From Rhizaria sp. SCN 62-66 (lineage: Eukaryota > Rhizaria, unplaced): 28,085 bases of DNA. Below the pieces are notes generated by a model. It was not told where the DNA came from. It saw only the letters and a program-made list of their open reading frames with translations, and searched no databases. Positions within the stretch are counted from its first letter, which is position 1. The number at the start of each line of letters is the position of its first letter. The stretch lies in NCBI GenBank assembly GCA_001724265.1, contig MEDY01000391.1, positions 1 through 28,085 of the forward strand. Direction: 5' to 3'. A program made the translations under genes and the position numbers. This document shows, one piece after another, positions 10,178 to 20,802 of the stretch.

Positions 10178-11819
10178 AGGACGGTGAGAGCTGCGCTTCC
10201 CCACCGGCGGCGATGCCGCTGTTGCGCGCGCTGCTGAGGTTGCTGCTGCTCGCGACCTCCATCAACGGCGCCTTGATAGCGCTCACACTCGAGGCGTGGT
10301 GGTGAGTGCTGACTTTGTTGTTGTTGTTGCTGTGCTTGTTACTCCCACCACCGCCCTTATTGTTGCTGTTGCCATTGCTGTTGTTGTTGTTATTAGAGCT
10401 GATCATGTAAGTGAACGGAGTGTAAGGGCCTGCGCGGCTGCTACTGACATCGGTCTCGTTCAAAAATGCGCGGATGTTGACAGCATTGCTATTTCTCGTG
10501 CTGGAATCAAGCGTGTTAGAATGGCTACTGCTGTTGCTGCCGTCTTTGTCATTGTCATCACCACGGCCACTGCCGCGGCCACTGCCACTGCTGCTGCCGC
10601 TGCCGCTTTGACTGTCATTGTCCTTGCCATCGTTTGCGTTGGAGTTGGAGTTCGTACGAACACTATTGCCATCATGACCGGTATCGTCACCACTGCCACT
10701 GTCGTGGTCGCCGTTGCTGTTGTTGCTACGGCGACTGTGAGCAGAGTGGCTAGAGCTGTAGTCGATGTAGTCGTTGTCGTCGTTCGCATCGTCATCATCA
10801 TTCCCAGCGTCGCTTTTGCTGTTGTTATTGGCAGTAATGCCAGCAACAGCAACAGCAGCAGCAGCAGGCGCAGGCGCAGCAACAGCTTTGTTGTTGAAGT
10901 ACGCGTTTGTGCTGCCATTGAGAGCGCCGCTGTTGCTGAGACTAACGTTTCCGTCGTGATTTATAACGGCGTTGTTGTTGTTGTTGCTGCTGCTTTGGTT
11001 ATAGAACGCAGCAACAGCGGCAGGTACTGGGGCGGGAGCAGGAGCAGCGGCAGGGGTGGTGAAAGCCAGAGCATTGTTAGGATTTGGCATCATCAAAAGG
11101 TCGCCAAACATACCAACGTTGTTGTTATTGCCAACAAACCCGTTCTGAATGTTGTTGTTATTGCTGCTGTTGTTGTAGGGAACATTATGAACCATGTTGT
11201 GGTTATTCATCATGTTAACGTTATTAGCGTTGTTATTGTTGTTATTGTTATAGTCGTCGTATTCGTCGTAACCATAGTTCAAAACACTGTTTGTCGTCGT
11301 CACCACAACATCACTCGCGTTGGCAGTCGCGTTCGCTGGCAGCGGCAGCAACTGCGGCAACTGTGGCTGCTGCTGCTGCGGCTGCTGCGGCTGCTGCTGC
11401 TGCTGCTGCAGTGTAATTGCTCCGCCTGATGCAAGGGCCTCCGACGTAAGGGCCTCGGTCGTAGGCGTAAACAGGTTCGCAAAAACGTCGTTGGTATCGA
11501 CGCCAGCAGCAGCAGTATTAGCAACATCGGCAATGCCCGAGCTGCCACCCTGAGCACCCGCGCTCGCACTCGCGGTCGCGGGCGCATTCGCTGCCGCAGC
11601 CGCAGCGGCAGCCGCTGTCACAGGCTCAGGCTTTGATGCTGTTGGTGCTGTAAGCGTAGGGGTGAGTGTGGTGGACTCTCTGGCTGACACAGCAGCTCCA
11701 TTCGCATCAGCCGCATCCACCGGCAGCGGCAGCGGCAATGCTGTAGCTGCTGCTGTTGCTGTTGCTGTTACTGCCGCTGCTGGTGGGGGGCCGGGCGGCG
11801 GCGTGCGTGGCACCTGCAT
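3280..11819 (-). CDS. SLC1-type transporter domain fused to AGC Ser/Thr kinase (four exons)
   Basis: Exons on the minus strand: 11819-5817, 5616-5277, 5083-4836 and 4683-3280; every junction keeps frame and gives 2664 residues. Exon 1 is 2001 codons without a stop. Residues 1-726 are Asn/Ser/Ala/Asp-rich. An SLC1/DAACS domain spans about 727-1182: first membrane segment about 746-765, FPGFLWLRVLRLLVLP near 786, HP1-like SSS at 1038-1040, NLDSHA at 1073-1078, and TM8 with N1148, Q1152 and D1163. About 800 low-complexity residues follow. The kinase then shows GQGSFG 1995-2000, K2017, E2036, YRDLKPEN with D2111, DFG at 2129, T-loop S2145 before FVGTPEY, APE 2154-2156, an AGC tail with FTATP near 2275-2279, and a hydrophobic motif YPGFDY at 2391-2396. 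The C-terminus is Gln/Ala-rich. SLC1 N- and C-termini are cytosolic in the family, so the kinase would face the cytosol. Function is inferred: membrane-anchored signalling kinase. Two separate genes are unlikely because the frame stays open between the domains. Confidence 0.85.
3629..3846 (-). repeat. CAG/CAA tract coding poly-Gln in kinase tail
   Basis: Interrupted CAA/CAG repeats (CTG/TTG on the + strand) code for several Gln runs separated by Leu, His and Tyr, in the C-terminal extension behind the kinase domain. Pure CAA runs and CAG runs alternate, as expected of an old, slippage-prone tract. Confidence 0.9.
5617..5816 (-). other. Intron 1 of transporter-kinase gene
   Basis: Donor GTACGT begins at 5816 and acceptor TTGCAG ends at 5617. 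It is a phase-0 intron of 200 nt inside the kinase glycine loop, between GQGSFGQ and VLLVRR. Splicing restores the usual G-x-G-x-x-G-x-V sequence. Introns 2 (5276-5084, GTACGT..CACAG, within the catalytic loop between DLKP and ENIL) and 3 (4835-4684, GTCAGT..TTCAG, after LYHK) are equally well supported by restored AGC kinase sequence. Confidence 0.92.
5915..6170 (-). repeat. Poly-Ala and poly-Gln tracts before the kinase domain
   Basis: GCC/GCG repeats coding about 14 Ala lie at about 5920-5972. CAA/CAG repeats coding a long Gln run with a few His and Leu lie at about 6061-6170. Both are in frame in the linker directly before the kinase domain. Confidence 0.85.
6340..6375 (-). repeat. AAC/AAT tract coding poly-Asn
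   Basis: Twelve consecutive Asn codons, almost all AAC with single AAT interruptions, in the transporter-kinase linker. Confidence 0.9.
6991..7026 (-). repeat. (GGC)n tract coding poly-Ala
   Basis: A nearly pure GCC repeat on the + strand (GGC on the coding strand), read in frame as a run of Ala in the transporter-kinase linker. Confidence 0.9.
7908..7952 (-). repeat. 18-bp minisatellite coding GGDANR repeats
   Basis: Two perfect 18-bp units (7908-7925 and 7926-7943) plus a partial third code for tandem GGDANR hexapeptides in the transporter-kinase linker. Confidence 0.9.
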
Positions 11820-13356
11820 TCACGACACAAACGCAAGCAACGCAACTGCAGCAGGGAGCGAGCGCTTTGGTGCTGGTCCGCAGTGGTCAGCTGGTCGTGT
11901 TGGTGAGATTGAGAGAGCGACGGGGTGTTGGCGTTGGCGAAACTACTAAGAGGCACAGAGCAAAACTGTCGAGGCACGACCAAGGCTCTTGTCGGGGCAA
12001 ATTTGAGTGATAAGGTCGACTCCTGTGTGTAAGGTAGAGAGTTGTGTTGGCAAGCGGCTGATACAGCGCTGAACCAGAAGCGATAGGACAGCAACGTGGG
12101 AAGCAAGAGAGAGCAAGCAAGTGCAAATGAGAGCGTTCAAGTGAGAGAAATAGTGATACAAGTGCAGGGCAGAAAGGGGCTGTGACAATAAAATAACGCC
12201 GAAATGGTATACTAAGGAAGCGTGCATCTTGAAACGGAGTAACTTTTGTTGAAATCAACATTAGAATGCTCTTTCATCTCCGAAAGGTCGAAGGAGGATG
12301 ACGGCTAGGCGAGGCGGGACTGGTGGGTCGTAAAAGACGAATTTCATTATGTAAACGGCCATGACGAGCGGAATACTAAAATAAATACTAAGAATGTAGC
12401 ACGTGAAAATATGGAAGCAGTGTTGAATGCGTTCATAATGATCGAAAACGAAATATCGGAGAGGTGCAAATCGGCCTTCGGCTCGACGTGACCGCCCGTG
12501 GCAAAGCGGCTTGGCACACACTCGCGCGCTCTATCCAAGACTTAATATGCCTGTATATATGCACAGAAGATGCAGAGCATGTGTACTCCTAAATTGTCTT
12601 GTATTTTCTATATTCTATTAAAAATTTGCTTGGTATAGCGTTGATTGTGAGGCTACGGCTCGGTCTAGAGCAGAAGGTTGCAAGTGCAGCAGTTTGGACT
12701 CAACATCGCCGTGTCGTTGTGTCCGCTACAAACCACGGCGCTCATTGTCGCATGCGCTCCTGAATGAGTAGAGCAACTGAAGTAAGCCCCTGGCGATTGC
12801 CGTGGTGCTATGTGAGTTGATGCTGCAGTGTTATCGCGACTGGTATTCAAGTCGATTTCGCGAAGTTTTCGAATCAAAGCAGATGCATAGTGGATCAAAC
12901 CAAGACAGTACGTGCAGGAGCGGTTTTACCATGTAAAGTGTTGTGCAGAATGATACATATTGGTTTAAGCTTTGCTTGCTTTTGTTCAGGTATACTTTGA
13001 CGTGATAAATTGAAGGCGGTCAACTTGCAACTCACTTGTGGTCACACACGTAAAATCACGACTGTTACTTGACAAATGTTGAATATAGCTATCAAACTAC
13101 GCATAGAGGGTACAATTTAGTGACAATCATGTGATATCCGCATGAATACTTGATTAGCCTCCGTTTAAAGCGCCTATGATCGAAAATAGAGTGCTTGTGT
13201 GGGATGACGTGGGTGACGAGATGGCTCTTCCGATCGGCTCATTTGTCACTGCTCAATCTCCATTGTTTCTTCGTCAAGCTCGACAAAACTACGTCTTAGA
13301 CTTGTAAAACAACATATTGTCTCTTTTCGAGTAATTACGTGCTTCGAACTCGAAAT
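11820..13356. other. Divergent intergenic region with 5' UTRs
   Basis: About 1.5 kb between the start codons of the transporter-kinase gene (-) and the SPRY gene (+), so it must hold both promoters and 5' UTRs. An in-frame TGA sits directly before the ATG of the transporter-kinase gene. The sequence around that ATG ends in GCAG and could be an acceptor, so an upstream exon is possible but unproven. Short ORFs here (for example 12521-12261, -) have no recognisable domain. No tRNA or other RNA gene was seen. Confidence 0.5.
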
Positions 13357-14213
13357 ATGGGCGCGCTTTGCAGTCGTTGCCGTCGCCCGAGCGCCGCGGA
13401 GGATGGCGAGAACAAAGAGATCGAGCTGTCAAGCTTTGTCCACATTGACCCTGCTCTGTGCGGCAAGGACGTCCGTGTCAACAACGACGTTGTGAGTGGC
13501 ACGGGTTGCGCGGTAGCCAACTGCGCACTGCACCAGACTCGGTCCTACTTCGAAGTCACAATCAAGACGAGCGGTACGTCACCCTCCTCGTATCATCAAT
13601 CGAATCTTTCCTCACTGCGACTTGCCACATCATCACATCTCTCTGTTTTGTTGTTATCTAGATACCTCACGTGCGCATGTTTTGTGTTTGCTGCTTTTTT
13701 ATTTCCAGGCACTGTGTATATTGGCCTCACAGCGATTCCCAAGACCGCTCTCGATGTCCCCATGAAGGACCGCGAGCAAACCTGGTACGCAACTTCACGC
13801 ACAAAATCAGCTCCACAGCTCCACAGTCTTGCCTAACTCGCTCAATCCTTGGACTTAATATGTAAAAAGAGATAATATACGTCATAATCTCGGGTTATTC
13901 TCATGGGCTTTTACCTTTGCTCTTAAATCTGCTGTTATGTGTGGTTTCGCTTAGGTTTCTCGACTGCTCGTCCCACCCCGCGGGCGTCGTCATCGGCGTC
14001 TCCCTCGACCTCTCCCTGGTCCGCCCGGCCCTTGTCTTTACGGCCAACGGTGCCACGCTGCCGCAGCCGACGCGCCAGACCGTGCGGGGCGACGTTTACC
14101 CCGTTATCTTCGTGGCTGAAGGGGCTGTTGTGCAGTGCAACTTTGGGACGGGCGCGCTGGCGCATTTGCCCAGTGGCTTTGAGGGGCTTATGTGCTCTAT
14201 CGACCTTTTATGA
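13357..14213 (+). CDS. Small SPRY-domain protein with acylation N-terminus (three exons)
   Basis: Exons 13357-13573, 13709-13784 and 13955-14213 (donors GTACGT and GTACGC, acceptors CCAG and TTAG) give 183 residues in continuous frame. The ATG at 13357 is chosen because it gives MGALCSRC; a GTG 18 bases upstream is not a credible eukaryotic start. Gly2 followed by Cys5 and Cys8 is the pattern of N-myristoylation plus S-acylation, so membrane attachment is likely. Residues from about 45 to the end form a SPRY/B30.2 domain: RSYFEVTI, TVYIGL, AGVVIGVSLDLS, LVFTANGATLP, YPVIFVAEGAVVQCNFG. SPRY domains bind proteins or peptides; no enzymatic or RING domain is present, so it is probably a membrane-tethered adaptor. 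A DHHC S-acyltransferase gene follows on the same strand 0.8 kb downstream. Confidence 0.85.
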
Positions 14214-15031
14214 ACACTTTAGCCATCATAACAAGGGATTAACTGACTACTTAAACCTGTTTTGTTGAGTTTTCCGACGTTTGTATGGATAGTTTAAGTG
14301 CTTTGTTGTCACAGTGGGGACTATCCAGTGGGGACTTTGAGGGGACGATACGCGCTGTTAACATGATGGTCAGCGCTACAACGTTTATTTTAGCTTATAA
14401 TACACAGATTTGCTTTAGATATTAGCGCTTTAGTTCCGATCAGTGTCGTTTATGCCGTGGCTTCAATACAAAAAAGAGCAAAATCGCACTGTCGTTCCGA
14501 AAAATCGAAAATGATTTTCGATTTGACCGAGCGAAAGTTTGACTCGTGGTCGTCGATTTTGATGTCTCAGTGTGTAATACCGGCAACATAGTTTAGCATA
14601 TCGGTGGTTTGACAGATAATATACCTTTACTGTGGTCTTATATTGAAAATAAGATTCCGCTATAGAGCCTTCTATCCTGCGCTATTTTGCTCCTCAGATC
14701 CGTGATCTCGAACTCTGTCCTGCTGCAAACCCGCCCGGCGCCCTATCTTCCCCTCTCACACTCAAACACCTCGCTCTCCTCGCATGCACGCTGCAGAACC
14801 CTTTAGCCACCGCACCCAGCAACGTACTTGGCGTGTTTTTAGCTCGACAGCTCCTGCTCTCGCAGTCTGAAAACAAGTCCAGAGACTCGCTCCCTCAAGA
14901 GTCTTCATCAATCGCTCGTGTTTGCTGACACCGCCCAAAGCGAGTCACAGCTTTGCACACTCGCGCTCGCTCGCTGTCGAACCTGACATCCTCGTACTAG
15001 CCTTCTTTTAGTGCTTGTTGTGCGTGATATC
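14214..15031 (+). other. Intergenic region and probable 5' UTR of the DHHC gene
   Basis: The left part is AT-rich with an 11-bp-arm palindrome at 14502-14524. From about 14690 the sequence becomes GC- and pyrimidine-rich, typical of a transcribed leader. TTCTTTTAG ending at 15010 looks like an acceptor, so a 5' UTR intron may end just before the start codon. No coding sequence was recognised. Confidence 0.45.
14502..14524. repeat. Perfect palindrome, 11-bp arms
   Basis: AAATCGAAAAT and its reverse complement flank a single G at 14513. It lies in intergenic DNA downstream of the SPRY gene. It could be a protein-binding site or a small hairpin. Confidence 0.8.
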
Positions 15032-16978
15032 ATGGCTATCTGGTGCATTCGCCGCGACCCTTGCGGCATTTTTAGTGCTGCCCTCGTACGTTTCCCTCCG
15101 TCCACAAAACGGAATCACCCAAATGAGAATATCTCGCTACAAAAATCTTCAGTAATGCTGAAACTTGACTATGTCTTGCTTCATAACATATTAAATCTGC
15201 AGTCGCAATATTTTGGTGATAACTCTTAACTAACCCTATCTATTCTCTCTTTTGTCGTCTCTTGTCCTTCACTCCAATCCATGCTCCTTGCCTTGATCGG
15301 CTCTTGTTTTACACCGCGCACTCCCAGTCTATCGGCCTGCTGCTGTACTCCCAATACGTCATCACCACCGTCATCCTCCTCCCGTGGTATGGCGTTACCC
15401 TGCACCTGTTTTTCTACACTCTCATCACAGTCTGCGCTCTGTACGCGCACTCTGCAGCCCAGTTCCAAGACCCTGGTGCTGTGCCAGCCTCCCTCACTCC
15501 GCCGCCGCTGCCGTCCTCTCCGATCCTCTACTCCGAGTCGCACCCGCCGCCGCCGGCGCCCAAGGTGTGCCGCCAGTGCCGCACGCTGAAGCCTGCGCTC
15601 GCGTTCCACTGCTCCACGTGCGAGCGCTGCGTCGTCCGGTTCGTACACAAAACAAGACTTTGACTGCATATATCGCGCTCTCGTGAAATAATATTTTGCT
15701 CTATTGTGAATTTTTGGTGTTCTTATTTTGTCGTTGTGTTTGAACTGTATGTGATCTCGTCTTTGGCTTCAAATCTCGTGTTATGTCTTGCTTAACTCAC
15801 TCACGTTTGAATCTTACTTTTAAAATTTTGCTGTGCTTAGGATGGATCACCACTGCCCCTGGGTGAACAACTGCGTTGGCATCAACAACCAGAAGCCCTT
15901 TATCCTTTTCCTTCTCTACACCGCTCTCTGTTGCCTCTACTCGGGTGTTCTACTCGTTGCACGGTTTTTCTCTTGCTCCCGCCGCCCGCGCCAGTGCACC
16001 GTCGCTGGCGCTGGCACTGCGCTCTCCATCATCGACTTCGTGTTGTGCCTCGTCTTTGGGCTGTTTGTCGTGATCATGATGATTGACCAGTTTTCGGCCA
16101 TTTGGGAAGGCAATGAGGAGAATATGCGCATTTATAACCACCAAATGCAGCAACGTGAGGCTCAGGTATGTCTCTTTGTAGCTTCTTTAAATCGACATTC
16201 AATGTCGTATATATTGACTTAATCAAATGACATTTGTACGGATATCATGTTACATTGAGTTTGATGTTTGCGTCTTCTTGCATCGCCTGTCTTTCACACC
16301 ATGTGCTCTGAAATTCCTCTTTTGCTATTTTACTATGGACTTTCTTAGGTCCGGAGCGGCATTCTGCTCGGCCCTGCCCCTGCGCCCCCCAAGATGCTGA
16401 CTCGCTACGAAGCCGTGTGCGAAGTCTTCGGTGAGCGCTTCTCTTACCGCTGGTTTCTCCCCTTTTTCAGCCGGACTAAGCAGATCACGGCCGATTTCGA
16501 TAACGAGCTCGAGAAGGCCAAGACCCGAGCCGCCGGTCAAATTAAGGCGATTCACGCGCACATTGCACTGCAGGAGCAGCGTGAGGCTGCTCTGGCGGCG
16601 ACCAATGCGCAGATGAGGGCCGCTGCGAGTGCAACTGTGAGTGCGGCCAATGCTGCTCACGGTCACTCTGCTCACGGTCACTCGCACTCACACGATAACG
16701 GCCACACTGCTGCTGCTGCTGCCGCTGCGGCTGAGACTGTTCACGGTCGCCCGGATGATGACGACAGTGTGGACGACGACTGTGATCATAATGCTGAGGC
16801 AGAGTATGAGGGCAACGTTAACGGTAACGATGCGAATGATGATGATGACATCAGTGGCGACGAGGACGACGACGACAACAGCAACGAGCCGCCTCGCCGC
16901 ACTGCCCATAATAACGAGGCGGGGGCGGCCAATGCGGCGCGCGCGCGTCACCAGCGTCCTAGCCCCGCCGTTGAGTGA
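15032..16978 (+). CDS. DHHC protein S-acyltransferase, ZDHHC3/7-like (four exons)
   Basis: Exons 15032-15085, 15328-15638, 15841-16165 and 16349-16978 (donors GTACGT, GTTCGT, GTATGT) give 439 residues. The enzyme transfers palmitate to cysteines of target proteins at Golgi or other membranes. The N-terminus WCIRRDPCGI matches the WFVRDGCGI region of animal ZDHHC3/7. Four membrane segments lie at about 14-36, 38-58, 140-165 and 187-208. DPGAVP follows the second. The cysteine-rich domain has VCRQC, HCSTCERC and the active site DHHCPW with catalytic Cys127, then NNCVGINNQ. Exon 2 ends and exon 3 begins within the active-site region. The C-terminal 140 residues are unusual: Ala-rich, then His-rich (AHGHS twice), then strongly Asp/Glu/Asn-rich. 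The start at 15032 is the only ATG that fits; a few N-terminal residues could be missing if an upstream coding exon exists. Confidence 0.93.
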
Positions 16979-18062
16979 GTCAACTCATCAGGAGAGTAAG
17001 TTTCACTCTCTCGTTTGAGCGAACTTTCCTATCTCAGCTGCCAAATCTATCATCATCCAGAAGATTTATGGATTGATGCTAGTCTGTATTACGCTTAATT
17101 GATGCTAGTTTTCATTCGAACGAAGCCTTGGCGCGAAAAGGTCAGCATTTTTACTCGGATTGATTTAAGTCCTAGATAATATCTCTGCTGTTTCATGACG
17201 AAATGGCCAATATACACGTTCACAACGCATTTATAAACAAAAAAAATTCAGACATAAAGGTGTACGTATCGGAAATACCTCTCTCTTTGGTGTACGATAA
17301 AGATATCACGCGCTATATGCTGTTAAGTGCAGGTACATTGTACATGTACTAATCACTGTAAGTTTGTGCCGCTCTAGTGCTCCTGTATTCAAGTGCAAAT
17401 CAAGAGGAAATGATGCGATTAGTGATAATATCTTGCGATATCAAATACATTCCCTATTTTCATACTTAATTTTGTTGTTTCAATTTTCGGCGATAAAAAA
17501 AAAGATCGGCCAAAGTGATTTCTAAAATTGACACTCTCTTATTGCAATCGACGTTCCAAGTCTTTGAAGGAGGATAAAATACACAAAACAAAGTCCTACA
17601 TAGCTAGGCTTTAGATATGATACGAGTTTAAATTTGTTTTAAAAGGGTAATGCATTTTTGACTTTCTAACAAAACATTAGGCAGGCTTAATTCGTAAAGT
17701 GCATCGATTTTGGAGCTATCTGAGTCGAGGTTCGTAAAAAATCGGTCCTCGCTTTTGGTTTTCCTGTGGAGAAAAGTAGTCCGAAAGAGAGCCGGATTTG
17801 TGCGCTGATCTGATCAGAGTATTGTCTTTAGACACTTTAGCGCAACATTTCACGCAGTTAACTATCTATTTTTTTAATTCGCACTGTATCAGAGATGGTC
17901 TATGTAATTGTATCTGCGCGCCGAGTCCTCCCGCTTCTTGTTGCCGTTGAGCTATCCGCCATCTCATCCTTACTACCCTGCCCCCTTTCCATCCTTTCTA
18001 TTTACCTTTGTCTCCAACCAAACCCAACTGCACGCGTGCTTTTATATCCGAATCTAGCTGCG
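16979..18062. other. AT-rich intergenic region
   Basis: About 1.1 kb between the DHHC and CDC73 genes, both on the + strand. It must contain the 3' UTR of the first and the promoter of the second. I see no coding sequence, tRNA or repeat in it. An in-frame ATG at 17895 would extend CDC73 by 56 hydrophobic residues that have no counterpart in the family. Confidence 0.5.
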
Positions 18063-19746
18063 ATGGACACCCTCGAAGCGTTTCGCAGCCGTGTGATCGC
18101 GGGCGAGGAGTGCCAGCTGGTGCCCGAGTCGGCCACCGTCCTCTTCAGGTTCGTCCCCCCTCTTTCCGCCTCGACCGCGCCCTATAACAAACCCGCCCAG
18201 CAACGCCCTTTTGCTGTCCGTTATCTCACTCTGTTCTCTGCTTATTTATGTTTGTTACATCTAGTGCGTCGACGACGTCGTTTCCCAAGGACGCCCCCCT
18301 GCCTCTGCGCATGCCCGACGGCACTGTCCTGACCCCGGCCGCACTGTGGTGCCTGCTCTCGCACCCCCAGGTTGCGCGCTACACCCAGGAGACGCTCAAG
18401 CACAAGATCCCCAAGATTCCCGTCATTCACCACAACGCTATCGCCGAATACCTCCGTGGCCGCGTTGACACCTGCCCCTTCCTCACCACCAACGCTGCCG
18501 CCACCGCCGCCGCTTCCGCGCCCGCTGCGACTGCGACGGCATCGAGCTCCTCCGCCGCCGTGGCCTCCGCGGCCGACGCCGCCGGCCCTGGCGCGTCCCG
18601 CGGCGTGAAGCGCCCCGCCGACGTCGCCGCTTGGGGGCTGAACGACGCGCTCGAGGAGGAGTTGCTCACCACCACGCGCGCCAGCGCCATGCATGTGCCT
18701 GACAAGTCGTTCTACAACAGCCGCAAGGCGCTGTTTGAGAAGGCAGTGCTCCTGGGGCTCGGTGTGCCTGTTGCGCCCAACGTCGTCGCCGCTATCAAGA
18801 AGGCTGCCGCCGCCACCGCCACGACTGAGAGCTCGCCTACAATCTCTAGCTCTGTTAGTTCAAGCTCTAGCTCAAGCTCTAGCTCTAGCTCCGCCGCTGC
18901 GAGTGGCGCGGCGAAGCCCGCCGCTGGTGCCGCTGCTGCTGCGCCCTCGGTGCTGCCGTCGTCACGCGTCCCCATTATCGTCGTGTCGTCGTCCAAGCGC
19001 GCCATGCTCTCGCTCGCTAATGCAGGCGCGTTCTTCGCTCTCGGCCGCTACCAAGACCCTAACGCAACCGCGACCGCGAGTACCAACAGCTCTAGCACCG
19101 GCGCTAACGCTGGCGCTGTTGCTGCGGGCGCTGCTGAAAGTAGCAGCAGCAGTAGCAGTAGTAACACAGCTGCGTCGGGCAGTGTCGTCGGTTTGATCAA
19201 TGAGCACACTCTGCGTATCACCCACATCAACGACAAGGGCAAGAAGTGTGAAATCCACATCATCGACAACCCGGAGAAGCTAAGTGACCGCGACTGGCAG
19301 CGTGTCGTCGCGGTTGCGGTGACGGGCCAGGCGTGGCAGCTCGATCTCAACCGCGGGCCGCCGGCGACTGTGCTGGCGCATGCGATGGGCGTGTATCTGC
19401 AGTGGGATGGCGAAAGTACGCACATTATTGGATAGTTCCATTGCGAAAGCGAACTCGGGACCAACAAAGATTGGATAACTTTTGTTTTATATCAAAATGG
19501 CTTGATTTATGTATTTGACGATGTTTTATATTCTTTACTTATTTTATCGTCTCATGATTTCATCTTTGTTGTCTTTTGATTCTTTCTTTTTTAGCGCCGC
19601 ACGAGAACATCGCCAAGTGGGGTGTCAAGCGCCTCATGGTGAGCCGCGCTAACCGCCACCGCGACGGCGCTGTGGCGGCCGAGTTCTGGCGTCTGCTGCG
19701 CACATTCCTATCCACCAAGCCACACGGCCAGTACCTCACGTATTGA
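18063..19746 (+). CDS. CDC73: CDC73/parafibromin, Paf1 complex subunit (three exons)
   Basis: Exons 18063-18148, 18265-19415 and 19595-19746 (donors GTTCGT and GTACGC) give 462 residues. CDC73 is a nuclear subunit of the Paf1 complex, which accompanies RNA polymerase II and supports histone modification during elongation. The N-terminal part (MDTLEAFRSR, then LTPAALWCLLSHP and PVIHHNAIAEYLRG) matches the start of parafibromin. The C-terminal Ras-like domain begins at about residue 263 with RVPIIVVSSSK and continues through SDRDWQRVVAVAVTGQAWQ to the end, FLSTKPHGQYLTY, close to the family C-terminus. Two Ala/Ser-rich insertions (about 105-140 and 195-260) and another inside the Ras-like domain (about 298-335) are additions. 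Length is close to the yeast (393) and human (531) proteins. The start at 18063 fits the family N-terminus better than the upstream in-frame ATG at 17895. Confidence 0.92.
18837..18900 (+). repeat. AGCTCT-type hexamer repeat coding poly-Ser
   Basis: Alternating AGC/TCT/TCA codons form imperfect AGCTCT/AGCTCA repeats in CDC73, giving a run of Ser. Confidence 0.8.
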
Positions 19747-20802
19747 ACAAACTGATATACTCCTAGACTGATTACAAACTATGTTGTTGTTGTCCGCAAC
19801 AGATTGAGGACATGCATAATGTTGCATGCACATGAATGCAGGCAATGTACGGATATGTATGCAGGCCAGATGCTGCTGTTATTGTTATTGACACTTTACT
19901 ACTTAGGGCCATCATTTTGTCATCATACAATGAGACTTTTTGAAACACACAAGTTTTGTAACGCCGCATCAGTCGTCTCAATGCATGGTTGGAGCTGATA
20001 AATTGAAGAGAGAGTTATGAATGTATTGTTTAAAGTAATATATTGGAATGAATTCATGTCCGAGGAGATGTACGTGAAAACGTAAGGAGGAGATAGGTAA
20101 AAAGAAGCGAAGAAAAACGAAAAAGACGTTGTAGCCTTGTTGCTGGTCACTGTTATTGTCAGACCACTGTTACGATGCAATCTTGATGATGTTGCTGTTG
20201 TTGTTATTGATGTAGTTCTGTTCTTGTTTGCTGCAACACTGTCGCCGTTCGAAGGTTTAACTCAGATACTAGTGCAAGTCCCTGGTGAAGTGAATAGACC
20301 CGAACAAACGAAGCAGAGAGAGAGAGTTATTAATGCCAAAAACAAAAACGGTTCATTTTGAATCAAAACCAAAGGAGTGTGATATCGTTATAGAATAGAT
20401 CACAAAAAATCGAAACGATAGGCAGGATAGGGAGAATAAGCAAGAAAAAGATAGTGGGAGCAAGTACTAGCACAGTCACGAACAGTTGCAGCACATCAGC
20501 AACACAAACAGACAAGAAAGGCGGGCAAACAAGATCAAAGATAAAACGATCAAAGCAGCAAACAGCAGCAGCAACAGCCGCAGCAGCGGTGACACGGAAA
20601 ACCTGAACAGATAACGCAGATAAACCAAACAAGAACTGGCAAGATAATAAAATAGGATAAGCTGAAAAAGAAGAGCAAGAGCAGCAGCGGCAGCAACATC
20701 AAGAACGAGCGATAGGAAGCAAGCGCAAAGAAGAGCACTGATTCTACACAGATATAAAAAACAGAGTCAAGACTTAGCCCTCCAAGATCGGTTTCTTATG
20801 CT
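19747..20802. other. Convergent intergenic region
   Basis: About 1.05 kb between the 3' ends of CDC73 (+) and the CXC gene (-). The right half is purine-rich on the + strand with CAG repeats, which gives spurious hydrophobic ORFs on the minus strand; it is best read as a long 3' UTR of the CXC gene. Several ATGCA/TGCAT words cluster at about 19808-19870. No gene was recognised. Confidence 0.5.

Noticed and set aside
10296-11429. Plus-strand Val/Ala-rich ORF of 377 codons
   Set aside because: It is antisense to Asn/Ala-rich codons of the transporter-kinase exon; the repetitive composition explains the long open frame.
12261-12521. Minus-strand ORF with hydrophobic segments upstream of the transporter-kinase gene
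   Set aside because: No start context, no donor joining it to the main frame, and no similarity to a known domain.
17895-18062. Upstream in-frame ATG extending CDC73 by 56 residues
   Set aside because: The extension is hydrophobic and has no counterpart in CDC73 proteins; the ATG at 18063 gives the family-like N-terminus.
20363-20738. Overlapping hydrophobic minus-strand ORFs
   Set aside because: They lie after the CXC stop codon in pyrimidine-rich DNA; Leu/Phe/Cys-rich peptides are expected there by composition.
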